64,000 nt of DNA from Companilactobacillus tucceti DSM 20183 (GCF_001434665.1 NZ_AZDG01000006.1:1-64000); one strand, 5' to 3'. Counted from the stretch's first letter, positions 8,872-19,021 are shown. A program made the numbers and translations. The notes: generated from the sequence alone by a model not told the origin.

Positions 8872-9738
8872 TTACTTTTCGATATTAAAGGTTAATGTTT
8901 TAACGATTGATTCATCACTGCCAACTTTACCTAAGTTAACATCCTTACCACCAATTGATATTTCTGTGTGGTTAACATTACCAGTTTGAACGGTAAATGT
9001 TGTTGTATCTGCTGAAACCTTAGTTGACTTCTTTTCACCAGAGCTAAGAGCTTGTTGCCATGTTGTACTTGAACCCTCTGAAAATTGAATCCAAGCTTGA
9101 CCGCTCTTACCAGTAACAACTACATTTACACCATCTGAAGGTACGTTTTTAATTGTGTAAGTACCATCAGTGCTAGATTCCTTAACACTTAATTCTGTTG
9201 ACTTTTTAGCAGCTGTTTTCTTTGAACTAGTTTTCTTCTTAGCCGCTTTCTTTTTATCTGATTTTTTAGAAGAAGTCTTCTTAGATGTTTGTTCAGTATT
9301 ATCTTGAGGAATATTTACTTTAGACTCATTTTGACTCTTACTGATCATTCCATAAGCGATAACACCGATGATAACTAAAATAACTATTCCTACAATAATT
9401 TGAGGAATGTAGTTACCGAGTTTTGAGAAAAATGGTGTTGAATCTTCTTTGATTGCACGTGTACTGTTCTTTTCAGAAGTTTGAACTGGTTCTTTTGGTT
9501 GAGAATCAGGAATTTCTGATTTGTATTCTTCAAGTAAATCATCACTAGAAATACCAACCGCATCTGAATATTGCTTAATAAAAGCACGCACATAAAAATC
9601 GCCGGGCAAATGATCAAATTGTCCTTCTTCAATTGCAATTAAATATCTCTTTTGGATTTTTGTGACTTGTTGTAAGTCATCAATTGTATATCCTTTTTTA
9701 ATTCTTGCGTTTCTTAATTTTTGGCCAATTTCGTCCAT
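8872..9738 (-). CDS. rodZ: RodZ-family cell-shape protein
   Basis: RodZ/YmfM, 288 aa. Residues 1-70 form a Cro-type helix-turn-helix (GQKLRNARIKKGYTIDDL) that in the family binds MreB. A single transmembrane helix lies near 112-134. A Lys/Ser/Ala-rich spacer (about 150-185) leads into a C-terminal extracellular beta domain (DUF4115 type). It helps position the elongation machinery. GGTGG precedes the ATG. Position after ymfI and before pgsA is the standard Firmicutes order. Confidence 0.92.
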   Translation of the reverse strand: MDEIGQKLRNARIKKGYTIDDLQQVTKIQKRYLIAIEEGQFDHLPGDFYVRAFIKQYSDAVGISSDDLLEEYKSEIPDSQPKEPVQTSEKNSTRAIKEDSTPFFSKLGNYIPQIIVGIVILVIIGVIAYGMISKSQNESKVNIPQDNTEQTSKKTSSKKSDKKKAAKKKTSSKKTAAKKSTELSVKESSTDGTYTIKNVPSDGVNVVVTGKSGQAWIQFSEGSSTTWQQALSSGEKKSTKVSADTTTFTVQTGNVNHTEISIGGKDVNLGKVGSDESIVKTLTFNIEK

Positions 9739-9803
9739 TTTTTACCACCGATTAACTAATTTTATTATCTATAATATATCTTATTAATGAAGCACTAGCA
9801 ACG

Positions 9804-10523
9804 TTATAGCAGCCAGCCCCCAGCAAAATAAATCGTCTGTCCTGTTAAATAATTCGATTTCATATTAACCAAATAACCAACCAAATCAGCAATTTCATCT
9901 GGCTTGGCTAATCTATTTGCCGGAATTTCTTCACGAATATTTTCCAAGTCTTCACTCGAAAATTCTTGGTTCATCTTAGTGTCTACAGCTCCAGGGGCAA
10001 CAACATTAACAGAAATGCCTAATGAAGCTACTTCCTTAGCATAGGCGTCAGCAAATGATGACATAGCACCTTTTACTGTACTGTAAACTACCTCCATTGC
10101 TGAGCCGATTTTACCATAGATCGAACCAATAAAGACTACTCGTCCTGACTTAGACTCTGCTAATTTATCTTGGAGTTCTTTCAGAATCAAAATTGGCAAT
10201 TTGATATGTATCTTCCATAGACTGTCAATTTCTTCTTCTTCAATATCAACCAACAACTTGTAGTAAGTATTACCTTGTGCAAATACAACTGCATCAAGAG
10301 TAAATAACTGTTTTGTCAAAACAGAAACACTATCGTTGACCATATCAAATTTGACAGGTATAAATTCTTGTTTTGGATATTCTTCTTGTAACTCGGTAAT
10401 CAATTTACTTACTCGTTTTTGATTACTGTTGTAATGCAGATAGAGTGACCACCCTTTCTGCGCTAATTGTTTAGCGATACTTGTTCCGATATCGCCTGAA
10501 CTTCCTAAGATCAATGCATGCAT
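9804..10523 (-). CDS. ymfI: SDR-family oxidoreductase (YmfI)
   Basis: Short-chain dehydrogenase/reductase, 239 aa. It has the Rossmann motif GSSGDIG (7-13) for NAD(P), a catalytic Ser in VVFIGSIYG, and the YxxxK pair in YSTVK. In Bacillus, YmfI reduces the 5-aminopentanone group on elongation factor P; the same job here is inferred from position in the ymfFHI-rodZ cluster. It starts two bases after the ymfH stop, with AGGAC upstream. Confidence 0.85.
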   Translation of the reverse strand: MHALILGSSGDIGTSIAKQLAQKGWSLYLHYNSNQKRVSKLITELQEEYPKQEFIPVKFDMVNDSVSVLTKQLFTLDAVVFAQGNTYYKLLVDIEEEEIDSLWKIHIKLPILILKELQDKLAESKSGRVVFIGSIYGKIGSAMEVVYSTVKGAMSSFADAYAKEVASLGISVNVVAPGAVDTKMNQEFSSEDLENIREEIPANRLAKPDEIADLVGYLVNMKSNYLTGQTIYFAGGWLL

Positions 10524-10525
10524 AA

Positions 10526-11767
10526 TTATGTCCTATCAGGTAAAAGATTGTAGTAGGTGTAATTATCTTCTTTCAATGAATCTTCAGCAATTCTTAGAAC
10601 ATCCTCTTGAGTAATTGAATCGATCAAATGAATCAACTCTAAATAATTAACGTTATAGAAATAAAGCTCAGCCATTTGATTAGCAATCGCATCAGGTGAA
10701 TTTTGAGCAAACAAATATGCACCTATTGCATCACGTTTAATTCTTTCAAATTTTTTATCATCGAGAACTTTATCAAATTGTTCATATGAAAGATGTTTTT
10801 GTAAATATTGTTGAAACTTTTCAGGATAATTAGTCGACCCACTAATTATGATAAAGCAATAGTCATTTTCTGCAACCACATTATAAGAAAAACTATCATC
10901 TATTATTTCTTGATTTGTTAATTCTTGATAATTAATCGATGATTCTCCAACTAGAGTTTCCATGATCATATTTAGTTCAAATTGTAGTTTAACTAAATCT
11001 GCTCCTCGTAAGTCTGTGTCAATTCTTATTCCAAATGAAGATCTTCCTTGACTGATCTCCATTTTTTCAGATCCACCTTTACCTATAGGAGACATAGTCT
11101 TAGCTTCGATAGCAGGAACAGCTCCAGAAGCAGAGAAGTCAGATTCAGATACAATCTGTTCGATTTTATCCGTATCCACATCCCCAACAATAACTAAATC
11201 CATATTACTTGGACGGTAATTGCCTTGATAAGTCTTTAAAAGGTTTTGATAATTGATTTTTTGAAGTGATTCACTGCTTCCAGCAATATCTTCAGCAATA
11301 GGATCACCTGGATACAATTGGTTTAAAATTCTTTGTTCCAAAACCCATTCTGGCATATCCAAATACATCTGTATCTCTTGATCAATGATTCCTCTTTCGG
11401 AAGCAACATTTTCTTCAGTAAAGTTTGGGTGCTGGATCAAATCTAGCAATACCTTTAGATTATCGTAAGGATTGATCAATGTTTGGAACAAATAGGCTGT
11501 TTTAGTGTAACTAGTATACGCATTGGAATTAGCTCCAAATTCAGCAAACTTCTCTGAAATATCGTAACCTGGTTTAGCAAATAATTTATGTTCAATAAAG
11601 TGAGCGATTCCAGCAGGCAGTTTTTGTTGATTGGGTAATAAGATATCAACCGATCCAAAGTTAGTCATTGCAACTCCGTACGTTTGATTATATCCAGGTA
11701 AATTAACGACTTCTATTTGATATCCATTTTTTAATTTCTTAGAAAATTTTTGTAATTTTTCTGCCAT
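10526..11767 (-). CDS. ymfH: M16-family zinc peptidase-like protein (YmfH)
   Basis: Pitrilysin-family protein, 413 aa from ATG 11767 with GGAG seven bases upstream. It has the inverted zinc motif HFIEH (HxxEH, about 65-69) and downstream acidic residues, so it looks catalytically competent. It normally pairs with YmfF, an M16 partner without the zinc motif. That partner (11769-13046) is broken by a stop codon here, so the complex may be lost. It overlaps no gene and is followed directly by ymfI. Confidence 0.9.
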   Translation of the reverse strand: MAEKLQKFSKKLKNGYQIEVVNLPGYNQTYGVAMTNFGSVDILLPNQQKLPAGIAHFIEHKLFAKPGYDISEKFAEFGANSNAYTSYTKTAYLFQTLINPYDNLKVLLDLIQHPNFTEENVASERGIIDQEIQMYLDMPEWVLEQRILNQLYPGDPIAEDIAGSSESLQKINYQNLLKTYQGNYRPSNMDLVIVGDVDTDKIEQIVSESDFSASGAVPAIEAKTMSPIGKGGSEKMEISQGRSSFGIRIDTDLRGADLVKLQFELNMIMETLVGESSINYQELTNQEIIDDSFSYNVVAENDYCFIIISGSTNYPEKFQQYLQKHLSYEQFDKVLDDKKFERIKRDAIGAYLFAQNSPDAIANQMAELYFYNVNYLELIHLIDSITQEDVLRIAEDSLKEDNYTYYNLLPDRT

Positions 11768-11768
11768 T

Positions 11769-13046
11769 CTAATCTCCAATCAACCTATATTGGGCAATAT
11801 CGTGAATCCCTTGAGCAACCTTAATAATATGATCTTTATCTAGCTTATCTAATTCAGCTTGATAATGCTCATCATCAAGTAATGATTTAGGATAAATATT
11901 CTCCCAAATATTATGCATTATATAATATTGAATCGAATCAGAACTTATCTTACGACGAGTTGATAATACTTTTTTAGCATGCTCAATTTGTGCTTGTGTA
12001 AACTGTCCTTCTTTAACAAAGGAAATTTGCTTATTGATCAAATCCATTGCTTGATCCACTGTTTTAGCATCAAGACCCGCTTGAATTGTTAATAAATGAC
12101 TTATTGGATGATACATACTAGAAACAGAGTATGCCAAACTATTTTTCTCTCTAACTTGTAAAAACAATTTCGACTGGTCGTCTCCACCCAAAATAAGATT
12201 CATCGCTTGAGGAGCTAGATGACTTACAGAAGGATCTGTCTTGTCGGTAACGTACGCTAAAGCCAAGCGACTTTGGTTAATATGTTTGTGCTCTTCTTGA
12301 TTCAATGGATGATCAATTAAATTTTTGAATTGATCAAAAGTTATTTTTCTATCTTGACGAGCATTCTTTAAAAATGACGACATAGCGCTATTATCCATAG
12401 CATCTAAAAGTTCTTTATCGTCCACATCACCAACAACATTGATGATTATCATGTCTTCTTGGATAGTCTTTTTATAATGCTCAAAAAGGTCTTGATTGGT
12501 TAATTTATTTAAATGAACCATATCCCCAAAAATAGGAACTTGTTTATCCGGATTATCATGATGGATCAAGCTGGACAGCTTAAGCATACTAACGAGGTCT
12601 TAATTATCATCTACTGACGATAAATTAGACATTAGATTACGCTTTTCTGTATCAAATGATTCATCTGAAAATTCATGGTCATTTTTTAAATTGGGATCAA
12701 AAATTATTTTACTCAATAAATCAATGTTCTCTTTTAACAGATCATTACCATTAAGTAAAAATTTGGGATCAGCAAACTCAATACTAAAAGCTAAATCATT
12801 GAGGTTTAGTAAATTTCTCGTATATACATTTATTTCTGAACCATATAGCTCCATTTCACGATCATTTAAAGCCCTAAAACTTGGATAACTCTTAGTTGAG
12901 TTAGATAAAACATTAGCCAAAAGTCTTCTTGTTGTCGTTTCTTCTTTATTTAGCGGACGTAAAAAATCAATTTGGATTTTAATTGTTCTAAATTTTTTAA
13001 TAGGATCTATATTTAAAACTACATTTTTAGCGATTTCTTGTTTCAC
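11769..13046 (-). pseudogene. ymfF: ymfF, M16-family partner, interrupted by in-frame TAA
   Basis: One reading frame is split by TAA at 12600-12602. Residues 1-148 (GTG start overlapping the ftsK stop as GTGA) end ...LSSVDDN. After the stop the same frame continues DLVSMLKLSSLIHHDNPDKQ without shift, to the normal end. The joined length of about 425 aa matches full YmfF. A single AAA to TAA change would explain it. The HxxEH motif is absent, as usual for YmfF. Re-initiation at ATG 12587 could give the C-terminal 272 aa, but no Shine-Dalgarno is evident there. Confidence 0.85.
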
Positions 13047-15436
13047 TTTTTCACCTGATTCTTCTTAATTGCATCTAACTGTTCTGGTGTTAATAATACT
13101 TTTCTTGGTTTACTACCTTCCGATGGTCCAACGATACCCTTTTCTTCCATTTGGTCAACCATACGTGCGGCACGATTGTACCCGATTTGGAATCGACGTT
13201 GTAACATTGAAACACTCGCTGACTGTTGTTTAACGATCAAATCGACCGCATCATCCCAATACTCATCATTAGGTGTATCTCCATTACCACTATTTTCTTC
13301 AATATCAGTTGGTATCATATCTTCATCATATTCAGCTGATTGTTGTTCACTGACAAAGTTAACAACGTTCTCAACTTCTGATTCAGAAATATACGCTCCC
13401 TGTATACGAACTGGCTTACTCTTACCAATTGGCTGGAATAACATATCGCCTCGACCTAGCAATTTCTCTGCACCTACTGAGTCTAAAATTGTTCTAGAAT
13501 CAACTCCACTAGACACCGCAAATGCCATTCTAGAAGGAATATTGGCTTTGATCAAACCAGTAATAACATCAACTGACGGACGCTGTGTAGCAATAATAAT
13601 ATGTAATCCAGCGGCACGAGCCATTTGAGCCAATCTAACAATTGCTGCTTCAACTTCGTGACCAGCAACCATCATCAAGTCAGATAACTCATCAACAATA
13701 ACGACAATAAATGGTAAACGTTCCATTTGTTTGTCTTTATCCGCTGTTTCGTTAAATTTGTCAACATCTGCATTATACTCACCTATGTTTCGGTGATTAG
13801 TATCCGCAAACAATTTATAACGTCGTTCCATTTCTTTAACTGCCTTTTGTAAGGCACCAGCTGCTCTTCTTGCATCGGTAACAACTGGGATCAAGAGATG
13901 AGGTATACCGTTATAAACATTTAGCTCGACCATCTTTGGATCAATCAAAATTAATTTTACTTCATTTGGTTTAGCCTTCATTAAAATACCAGTAATAATA
14001 GTATTTATGGCAACGGATTTACCACTACCAGTAGAACCAGCAATCAATAAATGGGGCATTTTAGTGATATTAGCTTCAATTATATTACCAGAAACATCCT
14101 TCCCCAAAGGAACTATCAGTGGATGAGTTTTATCTTTTTGATTTTCTGTAATATCTCTAAAGGAAACTGTAGAAATAGTTTTATTAGGTACTTCAATACC
14201 AACAAATGATTTACCCGGAATTGGAGCCTCGATTCTTATATCCTTAGCTGCCAAGGCTAATGCCAAATCATCAGCTAAGTTAACTATCTTACTTACTTTG
14301 ACACCGACAGCAGGCTGGACTTCATATTTAGTAATAGTTGGTCCAAGACTAGCCTTTTTGACTTCTACATTGACTCCAAAACTCTTGAAGGTTTGTTTTA
14401 ATTTATCTTTATTCTCATCAATTAATTGAACTTCTCCACTTTGATCAACTTGTGGAATTTGTTTTAAAAGATCTGAGCTGGGTAACTTGTAGTCATCATT
14501 ATCTGATGCCTTATAACTTATTGGCGTTGGTAAGTCTTTTTCATCGCCAACTGTATGAGGATTAGTTACAACTTGTGCTTGATCATTATTTGACTTAACT
14601 GAACTAGAATCAGCAGTTGACGATTGACTTGGAACATCAATATGAAATTCAGCTTCCGGTTCTTCTTTCTTAGGTTTAGCAAAACTATTTACATCTTGGA
14701 ATTTGTCATCATCGCGTTCAACTGTTTTTTCAACTTTAGGTTCAGCTTTTTTCTTTTCACTACGATTATCTACGTAATTATTGTAACCACCTGATAAAGA
14801 TTCTTTGGTATTAGACAAAACATGTTTAAAGTGCAATAAAATATTAGTAAATACAATTCCAACTTGTTTCATCGTTACATTGAATAACATTAAAATGCCT
14901 ATAAAAATCATCAGGAAAATAATAAAATATGTTCCCCACGTAGAGAATAATGGCATACATAGGCTAAATAGATAAGAACCTATCATACCGCCACCAACTG
15001 ATTCCGCAACAGAGAACTTTGCCATATCGGTCGATAAAATATTCCACGTTATCATATTGTAATTATGATAAAGGGCTAAATTTGAAAAAAGAATTGCATG
15101 CAAAGCTAGCAGTATTCCTAAGTACGTAAAAAGAAAACCAAAGTTTCTCTTTGGAGTCATTACAGGAACCCTGCCCGTAGCAATTATAAATACTCCGATA
15201 AAAATGCTGATCAATATCAATGCTGGATAACTATCACCAACGAAAATACGGTAAACATTATCAAAAAAACTTCCAACCATTCCAAACTTAAATAAACCAA
15301 GAACGGATAAAACTATCCAAATCAAACTGATAATAGATTTAACTAAGCGTCCATTATCATTCTTCTTTTTCTTGGTTGTTCTGGTTGATTTTGCTGTTGT
15401 TTTTCTAGGCGTCGTCTTCGCCTTTCTTCTTGCCAT
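13043..15436 (-). CDS. ftsK: DNA translocase FtsK/SpoIIIE
   Basis: Septal DNA pump, 797 aa. Residues 1-30 are basic; about five transmembrane helices follow (to about 180); a low-complexity linker reaches about 310. Then come the alpha/beta motor with Walker A GSTGSGKSVA, Walker B VIVDELSDLMM, and a C-terminal winged-helix gamma domain (SVSMLQRRFQIGYNRAARMVDQ, read in pieces) that recognises polar DNA motifs. ATG 15436 has GAGG at good spacing. The stop overlaps the GTG of ymfF. Confidence 0.97.
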   Translation of the reverse strand: MARRKAKTTPRKTTAKSTRTTKKKKNDNGRLVKSIISLIWIVLSVLGLFKFGMVGSFFDNVYRIFVGDSYPALILISIFIGVFIIATGRVPVMTPKRNFGFLFTYLGILLALHAILFSNLALYHNYNMITWNILSTDMAKFSVAESVGGGMIGSYLFSLCMPLFSTWGTYFIIFLMIFIGILMLFNVTMKQVGIVFTNILLHFKHVLSNTKESLSGGYNNYVDNRSEKKKAEPKVEKTVERDDDKFQDVNSFAKPKKEEPEAEFHIDVPSQSSTADSSSVKSNNDQAQVVTNPHTVGDEKDLPTPISYKASDNDDYKLPSSDLLKQIPQVDQSGEVQLIDENKDKLKQTFKSFGVNVEVKKASLGPTITKYEVQPAVGVKVSKIVNLADDLALALAAKDIRIEAPIPGKSFVGIEVPNKTISTVSFRDITENQKDKTHPLIVPLGKDVSGNIIEANITKMPHLLIAGSTGSGKSVAINTIITGILMKAKPNEVKLILIDPKMVELNVYNGIPHLLIPVVTDARRAAGALQKAVKEMERRYKLFADTNHRNIGEYNADVDKFNETADKDKQMERLPFIVVIVDELSDLMMVAGHEVEAAIVRLAQMARAAGLHIIIATQRPSVDVITGLIKANIPSRMAFAVSSGVDSRTILDSVGAEKLLGRGDMLFQPIGKSKPVRIQGAYISESEVENVVNFVSEQQSAEYDEDMIPTDIEENSGNGDTPNDEYWDDAVDLIVKQQSASVSMLQRRFQIGYNRAARMVDQMEEKGIVGPSEGSKPRKVLLTPEQLDAIKKNQVKK

Positions 15437-15508
15437 AGAAACCTCACTAACTCTCAATTACTCAATAAAAATTATACATTATTTCCAATACAAAAATCCC
15501 TTTTGAGT

Positions 15509-15541
15509 AAAAAAATAAGTTTGGGACCATTTCTCCCAAAC
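15509..15541 (-). terminator. Terminator after the DUF1149 gene
   Basis: AGTTTGGGA...TCCCAAACT stem followed by a T-rich run on the minus strand. Confidence 0.85.
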
Positions 15542-15549
15542 TCGAATAA

Positions 15550-15990
15550 TTATTTATCCTTATTTTTCTTCTCTTCAGGCTGTTCATCAGGTTTGATCTC
15601 TGAATGAGCTGTAAAGTTCAAGGAAATTCCTTGGTTTAAGGTAACCGCTGTTACTTGATATGTCAAGGTTTCAATATACTCAACAACCGGACGAGAAATT
15701 TTTTGAACATCCTTTGGTTCAAGATCATCTGGATTCCCATGAAAGTCTGTTAGTTGAACAACTTGTCCAATCAAACCAGAAACTTTAAAAGGTGCACCTT
15801 CTGGATGAATATCAAATGGAATAATCACTTGAAATATCTTCCCTTTACTTTCATCCATTGGTTTTCCCTGTTCATCTTTCAAATCAGGATGATCAATTGA
15901 GATGTGTAAATCTTGCTTTGCATCTGCTGTTGGTGATTCAACATCATAATGGAATGAATTTACTGTTACAGGTCCCTTTAGTGTCTTCAT
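15550..15990 (-). CDS. DUF1149 family protein
   Basis: Conserved lactic-acid-bacterial protein of unknown function, 146 aa, resembling the DUF1149 (SecB-like fold) family. Beta-rich core with no membrane segments. The last 15 residues are a charged Lys/Glu tail. It is transcribed after trmL with a 12-base gap and ends in a strong terminator, so trmL and this gene probably share a transcript. Confidence 0.8.
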   Translation of the reverse strand: MKTLKGPVTVNSFHYDVESPTADAKQDLHISIDHPDLKDEQGKPMDESKGKIFQVIIPFDIHPEGAPFKVSGLIGQVVQLTDFHGNPDDLEPKDVQKISRPVVEYIETLTYQVTAVTLNQGISLNFTAHSEIKPDEQPEEKKNKDK

Positions 15991-16002
15991 GTTTATACCC
16001 CT

Positions 16003-16512
16003 TTAATCTAATTTATCGTGTTCATAATGATGAGATAATTCTAAACCAGCAAATTTTTGTTGGCGTACTGCCTCATAAATTACTAAAGCACAGCTATTAG
16101 ACAAATTCAATGCTCTAATATTATCACTCATTGGAATTCTCAAACATTTTTCAGGATTTTCACGCATGAAATCTTCAGGTAATCCAGTAGTTTCCTTACC
16201 AAATAAGAAATAATGATCAACAGAAGTATCACTAAAATCTCGATCACTATAGACTTCATCAGAGAACTTAGTAATCAAGTACAGATACTTATCATCTGGA
16301 ATAGATTTCATAAAATCATCCAAAGTATCGTGATAAGTAATATCTACTTTGTCCCAATAATCCAATCCAGCACGTTTCATATGAGCATCATCAGTGCTGA
16401 ATCCAAGTGGCCTTATTAAATGAAGTTTAGTATTCGTCCCCGCACAAGTTCTGGCAATATTTCCAGTATTAGCTGGCATAAGTGGTTGATACAATACAAT
16501 ATGATTAGTCAT
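16003..16512 (-). CDS. trmL: tRNA (cytidine/uridine-2'-O-)-methyltransferase TrmL
   Basis: Small SPOUT methyltransferase, 169 aa, methylating the wobble ribose at position 34 of leucine tRNAs using SAM. The trefoil-knot motifs are present: NTGNIARTC near the start, FGKETTGLP in the middle, and [19 protein letters not shown] at the end. It lies behind a strong terminator (16531-16577) that could be an attenuator of this gene or the end of a separate small RNA. Confidence 0.93.
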   Translation of the reverse strand: MTNHIVLYQPLMPANTGNIARTCAGTNTKLHLIRPLGFSTDDAHMKRAGLDYWDKVDITYHDTLDDFMKSIPDDKYLYLITKFSDEVYSDRDFSDTSVDHYFLFGKETTGLPEDFMRENPEKCLRIPMSDNIRALNLSNSCALVIYEAVRQQKFAGLELSHHYEHDKLD

Positions 16513-16530
16513 TTTCTACTCCTTTGAATT

Positions 16531-16577
16531 AAAAAAACGCATACCCTCGGTGACACTCACAGCAAGGACATGCGTTA
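16531..16577 (-). terminator. Strong terminator upstream of trmL
   Basis: AACGCAT...ATGCGTT outer stem with an inner CCT...AGG stem, followed by seven T on the minus strand. Confidence 0.85.
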
Positions 16578-16645
16578 GTTAAACCCGTCAATTTACTTGC
16601 TTTTGTCAAAACGACTTCTGAGAAAAACAAATAACCACAAAGTTT
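16531..16645 (-). ncRNA. Candidate small RNA or attenuated leader
   Basis: A full promoter (TTGTAT at 16675-16680, 17-base spacer, TATAAT at 16652-16657, minus strand) and a strong terminator bound about 115 bases without a reading frame, between the AI-2E permease and trmL. It could be a stand-alone small RNA or a trmL leader that terminates by default. No known riboswitch motif was recognised. Confidence 0.45.
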
Positions 16646-16651
16646 ATAAAC

Positions 16652-16680
16652 ATTATAGACGATAATTTAGCGCTATACAA
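16652..16680 (-). promoter_or_regulatory. Sigma-A promoter for the candidate RNA/trmL
   Basis: TTGTAT, 17-base spacer, TATAAT on the minus strand, 23 bases past the stop of the upstream gene. Confidence 0.6.
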
Positions 16681-16702
16681 TATAAATTTGAATAAACTAT
16701 GA

Positions 16703-17893
16703 TTATTTCTCGATATTTTTATTATCCTTTGGTTCCTGCAACTCTTTTATATCTTGTTCGTCATACCAAGTTGAATTGCGTTTAAACCAATTAAATATTC
16801 TAGTACAAATAATCTTTAAGATGGCAAATATTGGAATACCGGCAATCATCCCAATTAAGCCAAACATACCAGCTGATACTAGTAAAACTAAAATTGTAGT
16901 CACTGGATGCATTTGCATTTTATTTCCTACGATAATTGGTGAAATAACACGAGTTTCTATTGTTTGTTCTACTATAAATACGATCAATACCTTAATTACC
17001 ATCGCTGGAGCTACAAAAGCGGCTATAACTAATGACGGGATCAAGGCTAAAGTTGAACCAATATATGGTATTAAATTCAAAATTCCGGCGGCAATTCCAA
17101 GAACTAATGCATACCTTTGACCGATAATCAGATAACCTACAAAGAACATTACCGCTACCCAAAATGCAACGGTAAGTTGTCCAGTGATATATGAACTAAG
17201 AGATTGGCTCATTTCAGATAACATATCCTCAGCCGAAGGACGCAATCTTGTAGGAACGAACTTTACAACAGACTTCTTAAACTTCTTATCATCCTTTAAC
17301 ATAAAGAACAATATGAAAGGTGCAGTAAGTAAAATAATTATTACATTAGTTACAACACTCAGAGCCGAACTAATATTATTAAACGTTTGAGGCAATACAT
17401 GATCGATAGATTTTTCAAAGTTAGCGCTGAACTTTGCATTAGCATCTGCTAGACGATCTTTGAAAACATGTAGTTTAGGATCTTTAAATAGGTCTTGTAA
17501 ACTCTTATTAAGTGAATCCCAATATTGCGGCCAATTTTTAACTAACGAATCAATTTGATTTTGAACAAAAGGAATCAGTGACATTACTCCCCAAACTAAT
17601 AACGCCGCTATAATAATGAAAACAAATGCAATAGAAATAACTCGTTTAACATGAAATTTATTTTCTAGTACATTGATCAAGGGATTTATTAAGTAATAAA
17701 GGACTAATGCCAGTATTACTGGAGGCATTGTTATACCTAAAATTTGATTAATTGGAGTGAAAACAAATTTTATTTTTGAAAAGAGAAAAACAATTAAAAA
17801 TACCAAAAAAATGTTCAATAGAATAACTGTTAATTGATTATTCAAAAACCATCTGTAAAATAAACTCTTATCTTTTTTGGGAGATTCTCTCAT
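16703..17893 (-). CDS. AI-2E family transporter
   Basis: Polytopic membrane protein of the AI-2E exporter/UPF0118 family, 396 aa. Eight or so hydrophobic helices are seen: two near the N-terminus (20-75), one near 90-110, and a block from about 185 to 370. A soluble segment of about 70 residues sits in between. Members transport varied substrates (Na+/H+ exchange or peptide/autoinducer export), so the substrate is unknown. ATG 17893 has AGGTGATAAAT upstream and is preferred to the GTG nine bases earlier. It is divergent from the lactonase gene. Confidence 0.85.
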   Translation of the reverse strand: MRESPKKDKSLFYRWFLNNQLTVILLNIFLVFLIVFLFSKIKFVFTPINQILGITMPPVILALVLYYLINPLINVLENKFHVKRVISIAFVFIIIAALLVWGVMSLIPFVQNQIDSLVKNWPQYWDSLNKSLQDLFKDPKLHVFKDRLADANAKFSANFEKSIDHVLPQTFNNISSALSVVTNVIIILLTAPFILFFMLKDDKKFKKSVVKFVPTRLRPSAEDMLSEMSQSLSSYITGQLTVAFWVAVMFFVGYLIIGQRYALVLGIAAGILNLIPYIGSTLALIPSLVIAAFVAPAMVIKVLIVFIVEQTIETRVISPIIVGNKMQMHPVTTILVLLVSAGMFGLIGMIAGIPIFAILKIICTRIFNWFKRNSTWYDEQDIKELQEPKDNKNIEK

Positions 17894-17923
17894 ATTTATC
17901 ACCTATTTACTTCTTCATAATAA

Positions 17924-17956
17924 TTGGTTTACTGCATTTATAATGTATACTATACA
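17924..17956 (+). promoter_or_regulatory. Lactonase gene promoter with palindrome
   Basis: TTGGTT (17924-17929), 16-base spacer, TATACT (17946-17951). The perfect palindrome TGTATA-C-TATACA (17944-17956) covers the -10 box, so it could be an operator for an unidentified regulator. Confidence 0.45.
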
Positions 17957-17977
17957 ATAGTTTGGAGGTAATTATAA

Positions 17978-18991
17978 ATGTTAGAAAAGGTGCTACTCAG
18001 TGGCTACACCAATAAAGGTCAAGGAATATATCAGGCAAAACTAGATACAGATTCCAAAAGTCTATCAGAACCAACCCCTTTAATTAAAATTGATAGTCCA
18101 ACATATGTGGATGTCACAAATGATTTAAAATTGATCACACTATTAAAAAAAGACGGTAGAGGTGGAATTGCAGTCTATGATATCAATTCTGATCCAAAAT
18201 TATTAGACGAGGATATTTCAGAAAACACTTCCCCTTCTTATGTAAAATTTGATGCCAGTCGTAATTTAATTTTTAGTTCATACTTCCATTTAGGCAAAGT
18301 AAAAGTTGACCACTTGTCAACTGATGGCAAAATAGAAAATTACGCTACTTTAAATTTTGAAGGTTCTGGTCCAAGACCTGAACAAGATCAATCAAAACCT
18401 CATTTCAGTGCTTTAACTCCAGATGGCAAATTAATTATCTGTGATTATGGAGCTGATCGTATTTACATCTACGGTCTAGAAGATCCTAAAAATCCTAAAT
18501 TATTGAATAATTATATAGTTCCAAGTGGCTATGCTCCTAGACACTTAGTCTTTAACCCTACAGAACCATATGTCTATGTTGCATGTGAACTTTCGTCAAA
18601 AGTCTTAGTTCTTGAATATGATCCAAAATATTCCCGCTTAACTTTAGTTGATGAAGTTGATGCTGCTAAGGATGAGAAAAAGAATACAACCGCTGCAATC
18701 CGTATAAGTAATGATGGTAAATTTCTTTATGCTTCAACTAGAGGTGCAAATACTATCGCTATTTTCTCAGTTGATTCTGACGGTTCACGTTTGAAGAAAA
18801 TTGACACTATCAAAACTAAAGGAAAAGGTCCAAGAGATTTTGATATCGATCCTTCACAAGACTTTGTGGTTGCAGCTAATCAAGATAGTGATAACTTAAC
18901 CCTATATAAGAGAAATTCAAAAAAAGGAATTTTAACAATTCTTGAAGATGATATTGCTATTCCAGAGTGTGTATGTGTACACTTTATCTAG
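17978..18991 (+). CDS. Lactonase family beta-propeller (6-phosphogluconolactonase-like)
   Basis: Seven-bladed propeller of the YbhE/Pgl lactonase family, 337 aa, no signal peptide. Repeated blade strands of the type DGKFLYASTRGANTIAIFSV and GYAPRHLVFNP are visible, as is the family C-terminal RDFDIDPSQDFVVAANQDS. The likely reaction is hydrolysis of 6-phosphogluconolactone in the oxidative pentose phosphate pathway. Clear Shine-Dalgarno GGAGG. It is read in the same direction as uppP, 30 bases apart, so they may be co-transcribed. Confidence 0.85.
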   Translation: MLEKVLLSGYTNKGQGIYQAKLDTDSKSLSEPTPLIKIDSPTYVDVTNDLKLITLLKKDGRGGIAVYDINSDPKLLDEDISENTSPSYVKFDASRNLIFSSYFHLGKVKVDHLSTDGKIENYATLNFEGSGPRPEQDQSKPHFSALTPDGKLIICDYGADRIYIYGLEDPKNPKLLNNYIVPSGYAPRHLVFNPTEPYVYVACELSSKVLVLEYDPKYSRLTLVDEVDAAKDEKKNTTAAIRISNDGKFLYASTRGANTIAIFSVDSDGSRLKKIDTIKTKGKGPRDFDIDPSQDFVVAANQDSDNLTLYKRNSKKGILTILEDDIAIPECVCVHFI

Positions 18992-19021
18992 TTTTAATTA
19001 ATTTTAGGAGAAAATTTTATA

